Origin: an archaeon
Lineage (GTDB): Archaea > Nanobdellota > Nanobdellia > SCGC-AAA011-G17 > GW2011-AR17
Assembly: GCA_018656555.1 (NCBI GenBank)
Contig: JABHZQ010000002.1
Location: 1-63,944, forward strand
Direction of reading: 5' to 3'
DNA length: 63,944 nucleotides
Below, in pieces: positions 15,269-23,350 of this stretch. The translations under genes and the position numbers were made by a program. The notes under the pieces are model-generated. The model was not told the origin of the DNA and ran no database searches. It was given only the letters and a program-made list of their open reading frames with translations. Within the stretch, counting starts at the first letter, position 1. The number at the start of each line of letters is the position of its first letter.

Positions 15269-15859
15269 ATGAAGCTAATTATAACCAGACATGGAGAAAC
15301 AGAGGAAAATGTTAATGGAATAATCCAAGGTCAACTTCCTGGAAAACTTTCAGAAAAAGGAATAGAACAAGCAAAAAAACTAGCTTTAAGATTAAAAGAT
15401 GAAAAAATTGACCATATATACTCGAGTGACTTAACAAGAGCTGCAGATACAGCAAAGCTAATAGCAGATTATCATAAAAATACTCCCTTCACACTAACAA
15501 AAGAACTAAGAGAAAGATCTTTAGGAGAATTCGAAGGAGAAAGTGAAGAAGAATTTGGTTCTGGAGCAAAAGATAGAGATGGAATCTACCCCCAACCTAA
15601 AGAAGGAGAAACTCTTGATGAACTCTACCAAAGAGGAAAAGACTTCTTAAAATACTTAAAAAAAACTTACACAAACGAAACAATACTTCTAGTTGGACAT
15701 GGAGGCATAGACTTAGCAATAATAGGATTCATTGAAAATAAAGGTCCAAAATATGTAGAACTTGGTCCATCTTTAGCAAACACAAGTGTCACAATAATAG
15801 AAGTAAACAAAGAAAACTACAATCTACTAACACTTAATTCTATTCTACATTTAGTCTAA
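15269..15859 (+). CDS. Histidine phosphatase family protein (phosphoglycerate mutase-like)
   Basis: A 196-residue branch-1 histidine phosphatase. The catalytic RHGET motif is at residues 7-11 (TRHGETEEN), Arg in SSDLTRAADTA (~52-62), acid donor Glu in LRERSLGEFEGE (~80-91), and the second His in LLVGHGGIDLAI (~148-159). It could be a phosphatase acting on small phosphate esters, or a cofactor-dependent mutase; the short length and missing mutase inserts favour a phosphatase. The promoter (aaaatatataaagc, ~15224-15237) lies in the AT-rich spacer shared with the second homing endonuclease. Confidence 0.88.
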   Translation: MKLIITRHGETEENVNGIIQGQLPGKLSEKGIEQAKKLALRLKDEKIDHIYSSDLTRAADTAKLIADYHKNTPFTLTKELRERSLGEFEGESEEEFGSGAKDRDGIYPQPKEGETLDELYQRGKDFLKYLKKTYTNETILLVGHGGIDLAIIGFIENKGPKYVELGPSLANTSVTIIEVNKENYNLLTLNSILHLV

Positions 15860-16252
15860 ACCATATCTTCCAACCTGACAACCACCACTAACAGATTCAA
15901 TACCCATACCATTAACTCCATTTCTAGAAACCATCTGTATATATACTTCACCAACGTCATCTAAATAGTCTTCTAAAGGTCCATTATGTTCAGTAGTTCT
16001 AGACCAAAAATGCATAAAAGGACTTGTACTAGTTCTAAGAAAATCATCCCCTCTCAAAAGTTTAACAGCATCTATACTTGGAACCCATCCCAACCTTCCC
16101 TTATTTCTATAATGAACATGACAAACTTGGGCATCTCCATCCCTAAAAAACTCAGTAATCATATTTCTAGCCAATTGACCTAATTCCATCCCTTGTTCTC
16201 TCTCAACAACATGATAACCCATAGGAGTATCAAATACATCTTTAATTCCCAT
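15851..16252 (-). CDS. Hypothetical soluble protein
   Basis: About 133 residues from the ATG at 16252 (MGIKDVFDTP). That start is preferred over 16339 because a TATA box (ccatttataagttt in the plus sense, ~16272-16285) lies about 25 bases upstream. No motif recognised; contains HVHYRNKGRLGW, TSTSPFMHFWSR and YIQMVSRNGVNGMG, and it is lysine-poor with several Gly, Val and Arg. Convergent with the histidine phosphatase gene (9-base overlap). Orphan gene of unknown role. Confidence 0.55.
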   Translation of the reverse strand: MGIKDVFDTPMGYHVVEREQGMELGQLARNMITEFFRDGDAQVCHVHYRNKGRLGWVPSIDAVKLLRGDDFLRTSTSPFMHFWSRTTEHNGPLEDYLDDVGEVYIQMVSRNGVNGMGIESVSGGCQVGRYGLD

Positions 16253-16322
16253 AAAAAGAAGTTTTAAATCACCATTTATAAGTTTTATTAAGAAAAAAGA
16301 AAAAATAGTGGGCTTAATGCCC

Positions 16323-17006
16323 TTAAAGATGCTTGTCAATAATTGCTCTAAAGTTCTCTACAGGTTGTGCTCCTGAAATCAACTCTCCATTAATGAAGAA
16401 CGCTGGAGTCCCTTGAACACCATAACTAGCTCCATCTGCAAAGTCAGCATCAACCTCAGCACTCATTTCACCAGAATCTAAACACTCATTAAAATCATCA
16501 GTATCTAAACCAAGTTCATCTGCATAACCTTTTAGAGAATCACTATCCAATGCATCTTGATTAGCAAAAATCATATCATGCATTTCCCAGAACATATCTT
16601 GTTCATGAGCACACTCAGCAGCTTCAGAAGCAATATGTGCATTAGCGTGGAAACTCAATGGGAAGTCTCTAAATACAACTTTTATATCATTTCCATATTC
16701 ATCTAATAATTGATCTATAGTAGTAGACGCTCTTGAACAGAATGAACATTCAAAATCAGAAAATTCAACAATAACAACATCTGCATTTTTACCTCCAGTC
16801 CAAGGATCATCATCTACTGAAACTTCTACAATTGTAGGTTCATCAGCTATAGCAGCACCAGCATCTACAACAACATCTGCACCACCTACAGCCATACCAG
16901 ATAGATCATCAATCTTGTTATTTACAGCATTAATCTGAAACAACATTACAACTAACACAACTAATTGTGCAAACAATAAAATATAATTCCATTTTTTCGA
17001 ATTCAT
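16323..17006 (-). CDS. DsbA-family thiol-disulfide oxidoreductase, membrane anchored
   Basis: A 227-residue extracytoplasmic thioredoxin-fold protein. An N-terminal hydrophobic anchor (YILLFAQLVVLVVMLFQI, residues ~8-25) is followed by a ~35-residue acidic linker and a DsbA-like domain with the active site ECSFCS (CxxC, ~86-91), VVFRDFPLSFHANA, and the cis-Pro loop VQGTPAFFING (~196-206). This suits oxidation or isomerisation of disulfides in the Cys-rich surface proteins encoded nearby. A Shine-Dalgarno gggagggat precedes the ATG by ~8 bases. Confidence 0.9.
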   Translation of the reverse strand: MNSKKWNYILLFAQLVVLVVMLFQINAVNNKIDDLSGMAVGGADVVVDAGAAIADEPTIVEVSVDDDPWTGGKNADVVIVEFSDFECSFCSRASTTIDQLLDEYGNDIKVVFRDFPLSFHANAHIASEAAECAHEQDMFWEMHDMIFANQDALDSDSLKGYADELGLDTDDFNECLDSGEMSAEVDADFADGASYGVQGTPAFFINGELISGAQPVENFRAIIDKHL

Positions 17007-17074
17007 ATATTAATCCCTCCTAAGATAAACTTCAAAGAAATTACAACTATTTAAAGTTTATTAAAATAAAAGAA

Positions 17075-17242
17075 TTAATTCTTACTAACCCATTTCATTC
17101 CAATAACAACAAAGACTAAACCAATTATCCACAAAGGTGTAAAATCTGTTTGCCATCCTAGCAAATAACCTAATGCATTAATTAAAATCATCAAGAATCC
17201 AACACCAGCCATCACATAACCTTTGATCTTTCTTTTTTCCAT
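17075..17242 (-). CDS. Small two-helix membrane protein
   Basis: About 55 residues from the ATG at 17242 (MEKRKIKGYV). Two hydrophobic segments (VMAGVGFLMILINALGYLLG and LWIIGLVFVVIGM) are joined by a short polar turn, with basic ends facing the cytoplasm. The start codon lies 14 bases downstream of the tRNA-Gly discriminator base, so it may be transcribed with the tRNA. No function assigned. Confidence 0.5.
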   Translation of the reverse strand: MEKRKIKGYVMAGVGFLMILINALGYLLGWQTDFTPLWIIGLVFVVIGMKWVSKN

Positions 17243-17255
17243 CTTAATTATAAAA

Positions 17256-17348
17256 TGCACCGGCTGGGATTCGAACCCAGATCTTTGGCTCTCTTCAAAC
17301 CTTGAAGTTCATGGAAGGCCAAAATTCTAGCCATTGAACTACCGGTGC
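17256..17348 (-). tRNA. tRNA-Gly(TCC) with one intron
   Basis: Acceptor gcaccgg pairs with ccggtgc and the discriminator is A (17256); D arm gttc/gaat, T arm ctggg-ttcgaat-cccag. After removing 17291-17311 (21 bases) the anticodon stem is ttggc/gccaa with loop CTTCCAA, so anticodon TCC. The intron sits at canonical position 37/38 in a full bulge-helix-bulge: central helix cttc/gaag, bulges ca^t and ag^a, inner helix gaac/gttt. Mature length 72, no CCA encoded. A TATA box (cctttataaac in plus sense, 17372-17382) lies ~28 bases upstream. Confidence 0.93.
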
Positions 17349-17388
17349 AATAACTCAAAAGAAAAATTACACCTTTATAAACATTTTG

Positions 17389-17478
17389 CTAGAGGATATA
17401 TTGTTGCATTAGCTCATAAATCATTAAAGGTACTCCTAAAACAAAAAGAAAAGAAACAAAGAAAAAATATTTAACACT
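17389..17478 (-). pseudogene. In-frame hydrophobic tail beyond the lipoprotein stop codon
   Basis: Immediately after the TGA stop of the 149-residue lipoprotein (17479-17481) the same frame stays open for 29 codons to a TAG at 17389-17391. It encodes a hydrophobic stretch containing FLFVLGVPLMIYELM, clearly similar to VLGAPFMIYELVF at the end of the 1881-residue surface protein. It has no start codon upstream of that motif. Most simply a lost C-terminal extension after a nonsense mutation, or the remnant of a fused or neighbouring surface protein. The tRNA-Gly promoter lies just beyond its end. Confidence 0.6.
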
Positions 17479-17928
17479 TCAACTAGAGTAATCAAAATCA
17501 TACTCAGTTCCCGCACTATTCATATTCATGTGAACTGTCTCACCCTCTTCATTCACATAATAATCAGCTTCAATTGTTGATCCACCACTTTCCATATAAG
17601 TTCTCATATGACACAATCCCTCATACTCTCCAGAATCAACAATCCCCATAACTTCCCATTGATAAGTTCCTGCATCATCTCCAGTTGCAACAATATTCAC
17701 TGTAGCATCTTCATTACACCAATCATTACCACCTAAATTCTCACCTTGCATTACAATATCAGTATCACCATCTGAATATTCAATATTAACATCATCACCA
17801 TCAATATCTACTTCAGCATCACCACCCTCCGCTTCTAGTTGCGCCTCTGCTGCCTCTTCAGCAACATACTCACTACAACCAGTAACTAAAACTAACAATA
17901 ATCCTAAAACTAATAACCATTTTTTCAT
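17479..17928 (-). CDS. Lipoprotein, acidic
   Basis: A 149-residue secreted lipoprotein: signal LLVLGLLLVLVTGCS with lipobox VTGC (Cys at residue 18), then a very acidic segment (AEAQLEAEGGDAEVDIDGDDVN) and a beta-rich domain with two further cysteines (NDWCNEDA and GLCHMRTYM) likely forming a disulfide. The start overlaps the stop of the 908-residue surface protein by four bases (ATGA), so the two are translationally coupled. Function unknown. An in-frame hydrophobic tail follows its TGA stop (17389-17478). Confidence 0.75.
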   Translation of the reverse strand: MKKWLLVLGLLLVLVTGCSEYVAEEAAEAQLEAEGGDAEVDIDGDDVNIEYSDGDTDIVMQGENLGGNDWCNEDATVNIVATGDDAGTYQWEVMGIVDSGEYEGLCHMRTYMESGGSTIEADYYVNEEGETVHMNMNSAGTEYDFDYSS

Positions 17929-20651
17929 TTTGCCCGCCTCCTAAGTTCATCCTCAATTTCTTTTTTATTCCAACCCTTTTTTATAAGAACTTGCCTTATT
18001 GCTTCATCACCAATTCCTTTTTTCTTCGCATCAGCAACAAAACTTCCTATTTCTGAAAGTTCTTTCCCTCCACTTTTAAACTTTTTGAATTCTTTCTCAA
18101 TCTCAGCCTTTTTCCAGCCCTTCTTAATCAGCACTTGCTTAATAACACCTTCACCCATTCCTTTCTTCATACCATTTTTAATAAATTTCATAATCTCTGA
18201 ATCAGGTTCTTCTTTCTGTAAAACTTTTTTATTAAGCGGTTTAGACCTTTTCAAATAAAAATAAGCACCAACCCCCCCACCAACCAATAAAACTAAAACA
18301 ACTAAAACAATCCAAATTAAAGCACTAGACTCTTTCTCAATACAATCTCCCACATAACATTCATATCCTGAATTACAGTCCTCATCAGTAACACATTCAG
18401 GTTCTTCTTCCTCATTCTCATAAGTAATAACAATAGTATAATCATCCAAACTCTCTGACTCAGCACCCAAATAATAATACACTTCAGAACTACCTGAACT
18501 AACATCAGATAAAACATACTTACCAATATTAGTTGAAACGGTAGTAGGTGTTAAATCAGTAGCCAAAGAAGAGGTTGATAAAGTTGAAACAATAAACACA
18601 TTCAAACTATCCATATCTTCATTTGCCTGAACTGTTTTTTTAATCAATCTATAAGTTGAAACAGTACCATCATAATTTGTAATAGTAACCTTCTTACTCT
18701 CACCAACAACTTTCACAGCCTCTTGTTGAAAATAAACTTCATCTCCTCCAATATCAGCAGATATATCATTTGGTTCCACTATTTGAGTATCTTTGTAATC
18801 TTCTGTAAACTCAATCTCCCAAGGTAATTCATTCAATGCTGTTTCAATATTCCCCAATAATTCAATATTACTCACAAAACCAACTTGAGGTTCATAACCT
18901 TCAATCTTATCCTTTGCATCCTGAACTTTCCGATCTAATCCCAAAATAGAAACAATAATTCCTTCCTCAGAAGAAGAAGTCAAATAAGTAGCATACTTAC
19001 TCTTAACTTCACTAATCAATTCGCTAGGTGTATAATAATCAGCTTCACTAACAACCTCAATTGGAGTAGTCTCACTCTCACCTAAAAAATCAACCTGAAA
19101 ATCATAAGTTCCAATAGGTAATGAAATATTAAACAAACTCAAATCTACATCTACATTAGTACCATAAATAATCAACCTTGAACTCACTTCAGCAACAAGA
19201 TTAGGTGAAACTTCTAAATCATAAAAAGCAAAAAGACTAGACTGCAAATCTTGATTATAAGGAGTAAAATCAATTTTAATATTTGTTAAATTTACACTTC
19301 CTTTAGTATCAGAAGAAACCAATACTGGGATAATACAAGTATCAGTTTCACAAACACCAGAATAATCTCCACTTCCAACATAAAATTCAAATCCCTCTGA
19401 AACACTTCCATAAAATGTCTCCCAATCTCCAAACACAATAGTTTCCTTCATCTGTTTATCATAAGAACCAGTATTAACCTTAATATCAAAATTATTATTT
19501 CCTACTGGAGTACACAAAGATCCTTCTGCAACTGGACAAGTAAAAGAAGTTGTTGTCTCTCCAGTTGTATCTGTGGGCAACTCAAACAATTGAGTAATAT
19601 CATCTTCAGATATATCTGAATAAACACAAAACAAATACTCACCTTCAATAGGATATTCCATTGAAATAGAACAAGAATCTTCTGTTTTACTCTCACTTAA
19701 ATCACAATTATCATTTCCTCCTGAAAAACCAACTAAAGGGTTTCCTCCTGGAACAGAAAGAATAACAGCCTTAATATCTCCATCACTACCCATCTTAGTA
19801 TAACCTACAGTAATATTTACTTCTTTAGTTTCAGGAATATCAATCAATTCACAATAATAAGTATCATTATTTGTAATATAAGCCACTCCTTCTGAAACTC
19901 CATCAAAATCAGGAGAAACAAACACATCTGAATTATAAGAAACAAAATCACCAAAATAATACCAATCCATATTTCCTTCACCACCAAAATCAATAGTTAC
20001 ATTCTGAGGATAAGTAGCACTATATTGCACACCAGATACTCCTACTTCTACATTATCAATTTGTGAATACCTGTCTAATTCTACAGCAACATACTGTTCT
20101 CCAGCCTCAGTAAAAGTCAACATTTTACTTAATTCTGAATTAGAAGTATTCATAGGCCCAGCTTGTTCTGAAAAAGAATAATTTGAACTAGATAATATAT
20201 CACTAAAAGCTAAAGTATATTCATTCCCTCCCACAGTTACTTTAAAAGTCTCATCCACAGACACTTTCTGATCTAAACCTAGAGTTACAATTCCTTCCAA
20301 AGCAGAATTCTCAACAAACCTATCTCCTTCTAATTCCAAAGTTATCAATTGAACAACAGTTTCAGTTTCAGCAGCACCAGTTCCAGAAACTTCTTCAGTC
20401 TCATTTTGTGTCTCTACCACAACATCTTCAACACAAACAGAAGTCTCACAAACAAATCCAGTACCACACTCCGCATCCTCAACACATTCTACATCCAAAG
20501 CACAAAGGCCTTCAGTACAAACCTCTCCATCCCCACAATCAGATTCATTAATACACACAGTTCCTACTTCAGCACTACCAGAATATACTATTAATAATAT
20601 AAATAATACAATACCTATTATAAATAACGACTTTTTCATCCTCTTTTTCAA
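17925..20651 (-). CDS. Large surface protein with Cys-rich motifs, C-terminal anchor and repeated cytoplasmic helical motif
   Basis: A 908-residue type I membrane protein. Signal segment at residues 8-27, two tandem dickkopf-like Cys motifs (CINESDCGDGEVC, CVEDAECGTGFVC) near 33-75, a long beta-rich ectodomain, another C..C motif (CVTDEDCNSGYEC) near 760, one transmembrane helix (IWIVLVVLVLLVGGGVGAYF) near 785-805, and a basic cytoplasmic tail. The tail holds two copies of a ~38-residue helical motif sharing the core QVLIKKGW, separated by a short linker. The ectodomain resembles DPANN surface proteins of unknown ligand. Upstream of and coupled to the lipoprotein gene. Confidence 0.75.
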   Translation of the reverse strand: MKKRMKKSLFIIGIVLFILLIVYSGSAEVGTVCINESDCGDGEVCTEGLCALDVECVEDAECGTGFVCETSVCVEDVVVETQNETEEVSGTGAAETETVVQLITLELEGDRFVENSALEGIVTLGLDQKVSVDETFKVTVGGNEYTLAFSDILSSSNYSFSEQAGPMNTSNSELSKMLTFTEAGEQYVAVELDRYSQIDNVEVGVSGVQYSATYPQNVTIDFGGEGNMDWYYFGDFVSYNSDVFVSPDFDGVSEGVAYITNNDTYYCELIDIPETKEVNITVGYTKMGSDGDIKAVILSVPGGNPLVGFSGGNDNCDLSESKTEDSCSISMEYPIEGEYLFCVYSDISEDDITQLFELPTDTTGETTTSFTCPVAEGSLCTPVGNNNFDIKVNTGSYDKQMKETIVFGDWETFYGSVSEGFEFYVGSGDYSGVCETDTCIIPVLVSSDTKGSVNLTNIKIDFTPYNQDLQSSLFAFYDLEVSPNLVAEVSSRLIIYGTNVDVDLSLFNISLPIGTYDFQVDFLGESETTPIEVVSEADYYTPSELISEVKSKYATYLTSSSEEGIIVSILGLDRKVQDAKDKIEGYEPQVGFVSNIELLGNIETALNELPWEIEFTEDYKDTQIVEPNDISADIGGDEVYFQQEAVKVVGESKKVTITNYDGTVSTYRLIKKTVQANEDMDSLNVFIVSTLSTSSLATDLTPTTVSTNIGKYVLSDVSSGSSEVYYYLGAESESLDDYTIVITYENEEEEPECVTDEDCNSGYECYVGDCIEKESSALIWIVLVVLVLLVGGGVGAYFYLKRSKPLNKKVLQKEEPDSEIMKFIKNGMKKGMGEGVIKQVLIKKGWKKAEIEKEFKKFKSGGKELSEIGSFVADAKKKGIGDEAIRQVLIKKGWNKKEIEDELRRRAK

Positions 20652-20735
20652 TACTCTATGAGATGTTTTTATTTAAAAGTGTTTTCATAAATAAAAAGAA
20701 TAAAGTATATAAATAAAACAAAATTATATCATTTC

Positions 20736-21623
20736 ATGAAAGAGAAGTTCAGGGAGTTTTACCTTAAAAACTACAAAAAATTATTCATCATCCCAATCAT
20801 AATTCTAATCATAGCTTTAATCACCTTAGGAGTCCAATATGCACAAACTGGAGATATCATAGAAAAGGATGTATCTCTAAAAGGTGGAATTACTGCAACT
20901 ATATATACTTCAGAAGAATTTCCAGACCTTGAATCTCAATTACAAGATACTTTTCCTGGAAAAGATCTAATTGTTAGAGACATAAGTAAATTTGGATCTG
21001 ATGAACTTTTAGGGATTTCTATAGAAATAAGTGATGTTGAACAAGAAGAACTAAGAGAAGCAATAGAAACTCTCACTGGAATAACATTAGATTCTGATAA
21101 TTTCTCAATAGAAATAGTAGGCTCCTCTTTAGGAGAAAACTTTTACAAACAAATGATGATTGCAATACTCCTTGCTTTTTTATTCATGGCAATTGTTGTT
21201 TTCATTACATTCAGAATGTGGATACCTTCTCTAGCAGTTGTATTCGCAGCATTTGCAGATCTAAGTATAACCATGGCAATACTAAACCTAGCAAACATAA
21301 GACTATCAACAGCAGGTATAGCTGCATTATTATTATTAATAGGATATTCAATTGACACAGACATCTTACTTACAACAAGGATTCTAAAGAAAAGAGAAGG
21401 TACAATCTTCGAAGGCATTATGAGTTCAATGAAAACAGGACTAACAATGTCTATAACAACAATTGTAGCACTATCAGTAGGTTACCTTGTTGCAACATCT
21501 TTAGTACTAAAACAAATGTTCCTAATTATCATTATTGGTTTACTTGTTGATATTATAATTACATACTGTATGAATGCAGGATTACTAGTTTGGTATGCAA
21601 AAAGGAAACGAGGCTTAGAATGA
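20736..21623 (+). CDS. secF: Protein translocase subunit SecF
   Basis: A 295-residue SecF: cytoplasmic N terminus, TM1 (LFIIPIIILIIALITLGV), an extracytoplasmic P1-like domain beginning DVSLKGGITATIY (~44-56), and five further helices. The family signature in TM4-5 region, GYSIDTDILLTTRILKKREG (~203-222, shown in part), is present. Together with SecD it supports protein export through SecYEG. The order secF then secD is the archaeal arrangement. The stop overlaps the secD ATG (ATGA). Confidence 0.95.
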   Translation: MKEKFREFYLKNYKKLFIIPIIILIIALITLGVQYAQTGDIIEKDVSLKGGITATIYTSEEFPDLESQLQDTFPGKDLIVRDISKFGSDELLGISIEISDVEQEELREAIETLTGITLDSDNFSIEIVGSSLGENFYKQMMIAILLAFLFMAIVVFITFRMWIPSLAVVFAAFADLSITMAILNLANIRLSTAGIAALLLLIGYSIDTDILLTTRILKKREGTIFEGIMSSMKTGLTMSITTIVALSVGYLVATSLVLKQMFLIIIIGLLVDIIITYCMNAGLLVWYAKRKRGLE

Positions 21624-23350
21624 AAAATATATTCACTTGGAGAGTCTGGATACTACTGCTTTTCATAGTTCTAGCTATAATTGCAATAAACCCCACACCA
21701 AATGCAGAAGGAATTGAAGTTAAAAGTGTTCCTTCAGGTTCAGCAATTTCAGAACAAGGATTATCTCAAGGTGAAATTTTATTAACAATAAATGAAAATG
21801 AAATAAATACTATTGAAGACTACAATGATGCAATAGCTGAACTTCAATATGAATCACAAGAAATTGAAATAAAAACAACAGAAGAAACATTAACTTATAC
21901 AATAACAAATGATATTCAATTCTCAATTGATGAAAACTTAACACTATACAACTCAGATCTTCTAGAAGATGCAACACTCTTAGAAGTAAATGGACAAGAG
22001 ATTGACACTTATGAAGAGTATGATTCTGTATTAGACATACTAATTCCAAAACAAAAACTAATTATCAGAACAGATGAAGGAGAATATGCTTACCTATCAA
22101 GAGAGGTTCCAGAATTAACAATTGGTGAAGCTGCAAAATCAAATTTATTATTAGGATTAGACTTACAAGGAGGAACAAGAGTTCTTCTACAACCCATCTC
22201 TGAAGATGAAATAACTGACGCTGATATCAATGATCTTATTAGTGTACTTGAAAACAGACTTAATGTCTATGGACTTTCTGACATAAAAATAAGAACAGCA
22301 GAAGATTGGGCAGGAAACCAGTTTGTTTTAATTGAACTAGCTGGTACAACTGAAGGAGAAGTTCAAGATTTAATATCCCAACAAGGTTTCTTCGAAGCTA
22401 GAATAGGTGAAGAAACTGTTTTCATCGGTGGAAAAGAAGACATACCTTATGTATGTAGAGATGATGGCTCCTGTTCAGGAATAAGATCTTGTGATCCAGT
22501 TGGAGATCAAACATACTGTCAATTTGAATTTCAAATAACTCTATCTCAAGAAGCAGCTGAAAAACAAGCAGCAGCAACAGAAGCTCTTGAAGTTGTCTTT
22601 GATGAATCAGGTAGTGGATATCTATCAGAAAACCTAGATCTATATCTTGATGGAGAACTAGTAGACTCATTAAGAATTTCAGAAAGTCTTCAAGGTAAGG
22701 CAACAACAGCAATCGCAATCTCAGGTCCAGGTTATGGACTCAACAAAGCAGACGCAGTAGAAGATGCATCTGCAAATATGGATCAATTACAAACAATCTT
22801 AATTACTGGTTCACTTCCATTTGACATTGAAATAGCAAAAATGGATAGTATCTCTCCAATCATGGGAGAAAGTTTTGTTAAAAATACAATTTGGGTTGGA
22901 CTAATTGCAATACTTGCAGTTGCTTTTGTGATCTTCATAAGATACAGAGCATGGAAAGTTGTATTTCCAATGATCTTTACAGGTATATCTGAATTAATTC
23001 TTATTCTAGGATTTGCAGCAGCAGTTGGTTGGAACCTAGACATGGCAGCAATCGCAGGTATAATTGCAGCAATTGGAACTGGAGTTGATGATCAAATTGT
23101 TATTGTAGATGAAGTAATGAAAGGTGTAAAAGAAAGATTCAGTAACTGGAAAAAAAGATTAAAAACAGCATTCTTTATTATCTTTGCAGCCTATGCAACA
23201 ACAGTAGCAGCTATGATCCCATTATGGAACGCAGGAGCTGGTTTGATTAGAGGATTTGCATTAACAACTATTGTAGGAGTAACAATTGGTGTTCTAATTA
23301 CAAGACCTGCATTCGCAAATATAGTAGAAAAACTCTATGAAGAAGAATGA
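21620..23350 (+). CDS. secD: Protein translocase subunit SecD
   Basis: About 576 residues from the ATG at 21620, which overlaps the secF stop. After TM1 comes a PDZ-like segment (GLSQGEILLTINENEINTI, ~36-54), then the conserved LLLGLDLQGGTRVLL (~171-185), the P1 base and head regions (ADINDLISVLENRLNVYGL), and five C-terminal helices with GIIAAIGTGVDDQIVIVDEV (in part), matching the SecD D-x-x-I pattern. A Cys-containing insert (YVCRDDGSCSGIRSCDP) interrupts the head. Its 3' end overlaps the convergent RelA/SpoT-like gene by 16 bases. Confidence 0.94.
   Translation: MKNIFTWRVWILLLFIVLAIIAINPTPNAEGIEVKSVPSGSAISEQGLSQGEILLTINENEINTIEDYNDAIAELQYESQEIEIKTTEETLTYTITNDIQFSIDENLTLYNSDLLEDATLLEVNGQEIDTYEEYDSVLDILIPKQKLIIRTDEGEYAYLSREVPELTIGEAAKSNLLLGLDLQGGTRVLLQPISEDEITDADINDLISVLENRLNVYGLSDIKIRTAEDWAGNQFVLIELAGTTEGEVQDLISQQGFFEARIGEETVFIGGKEDIPYVCRDDGSCSGIRSCDPVGDQTYCQFEFQITLSQEAAEKQAAATEALEVVFDESGSGYLSENLDLYLDGELVDSLRISESLQGKATTAIAISGPGYGLNKADAVEDASANMDQLQTILITGSLPFDIEIAKMDSISPIMGESFVKNTIWVGLIAILAVAFVIFIRYRAWKVVFPMIFTGISELILILGFAAAVGWNLDMAAIAGIIAAIGTGVDDQIVIVDEVMKGVKERFSNWKKRLKTAFFIIFAAYATTVAAMIPLWNAGAGLIRGFALTTIVGVTIGVLITRPAFANIVEKLYEEE

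Noticed and set aside
17256-17348. Two introns in tRNA-Gly
   Set aside because: Only the single 21-nt intron at 37/38 is needed to form a standard tRNA-Gly; the rest of the stem is already intact.
17479-17481. TGA recoded as an amino acid (selenocysteine or a reassigned codon)
   Set aside because: TGA ends other well-identified genes in the window (for example secF and rpoD), no SECIS-like hairpin is evident, and the tail following the codon can be explained as a remnant.
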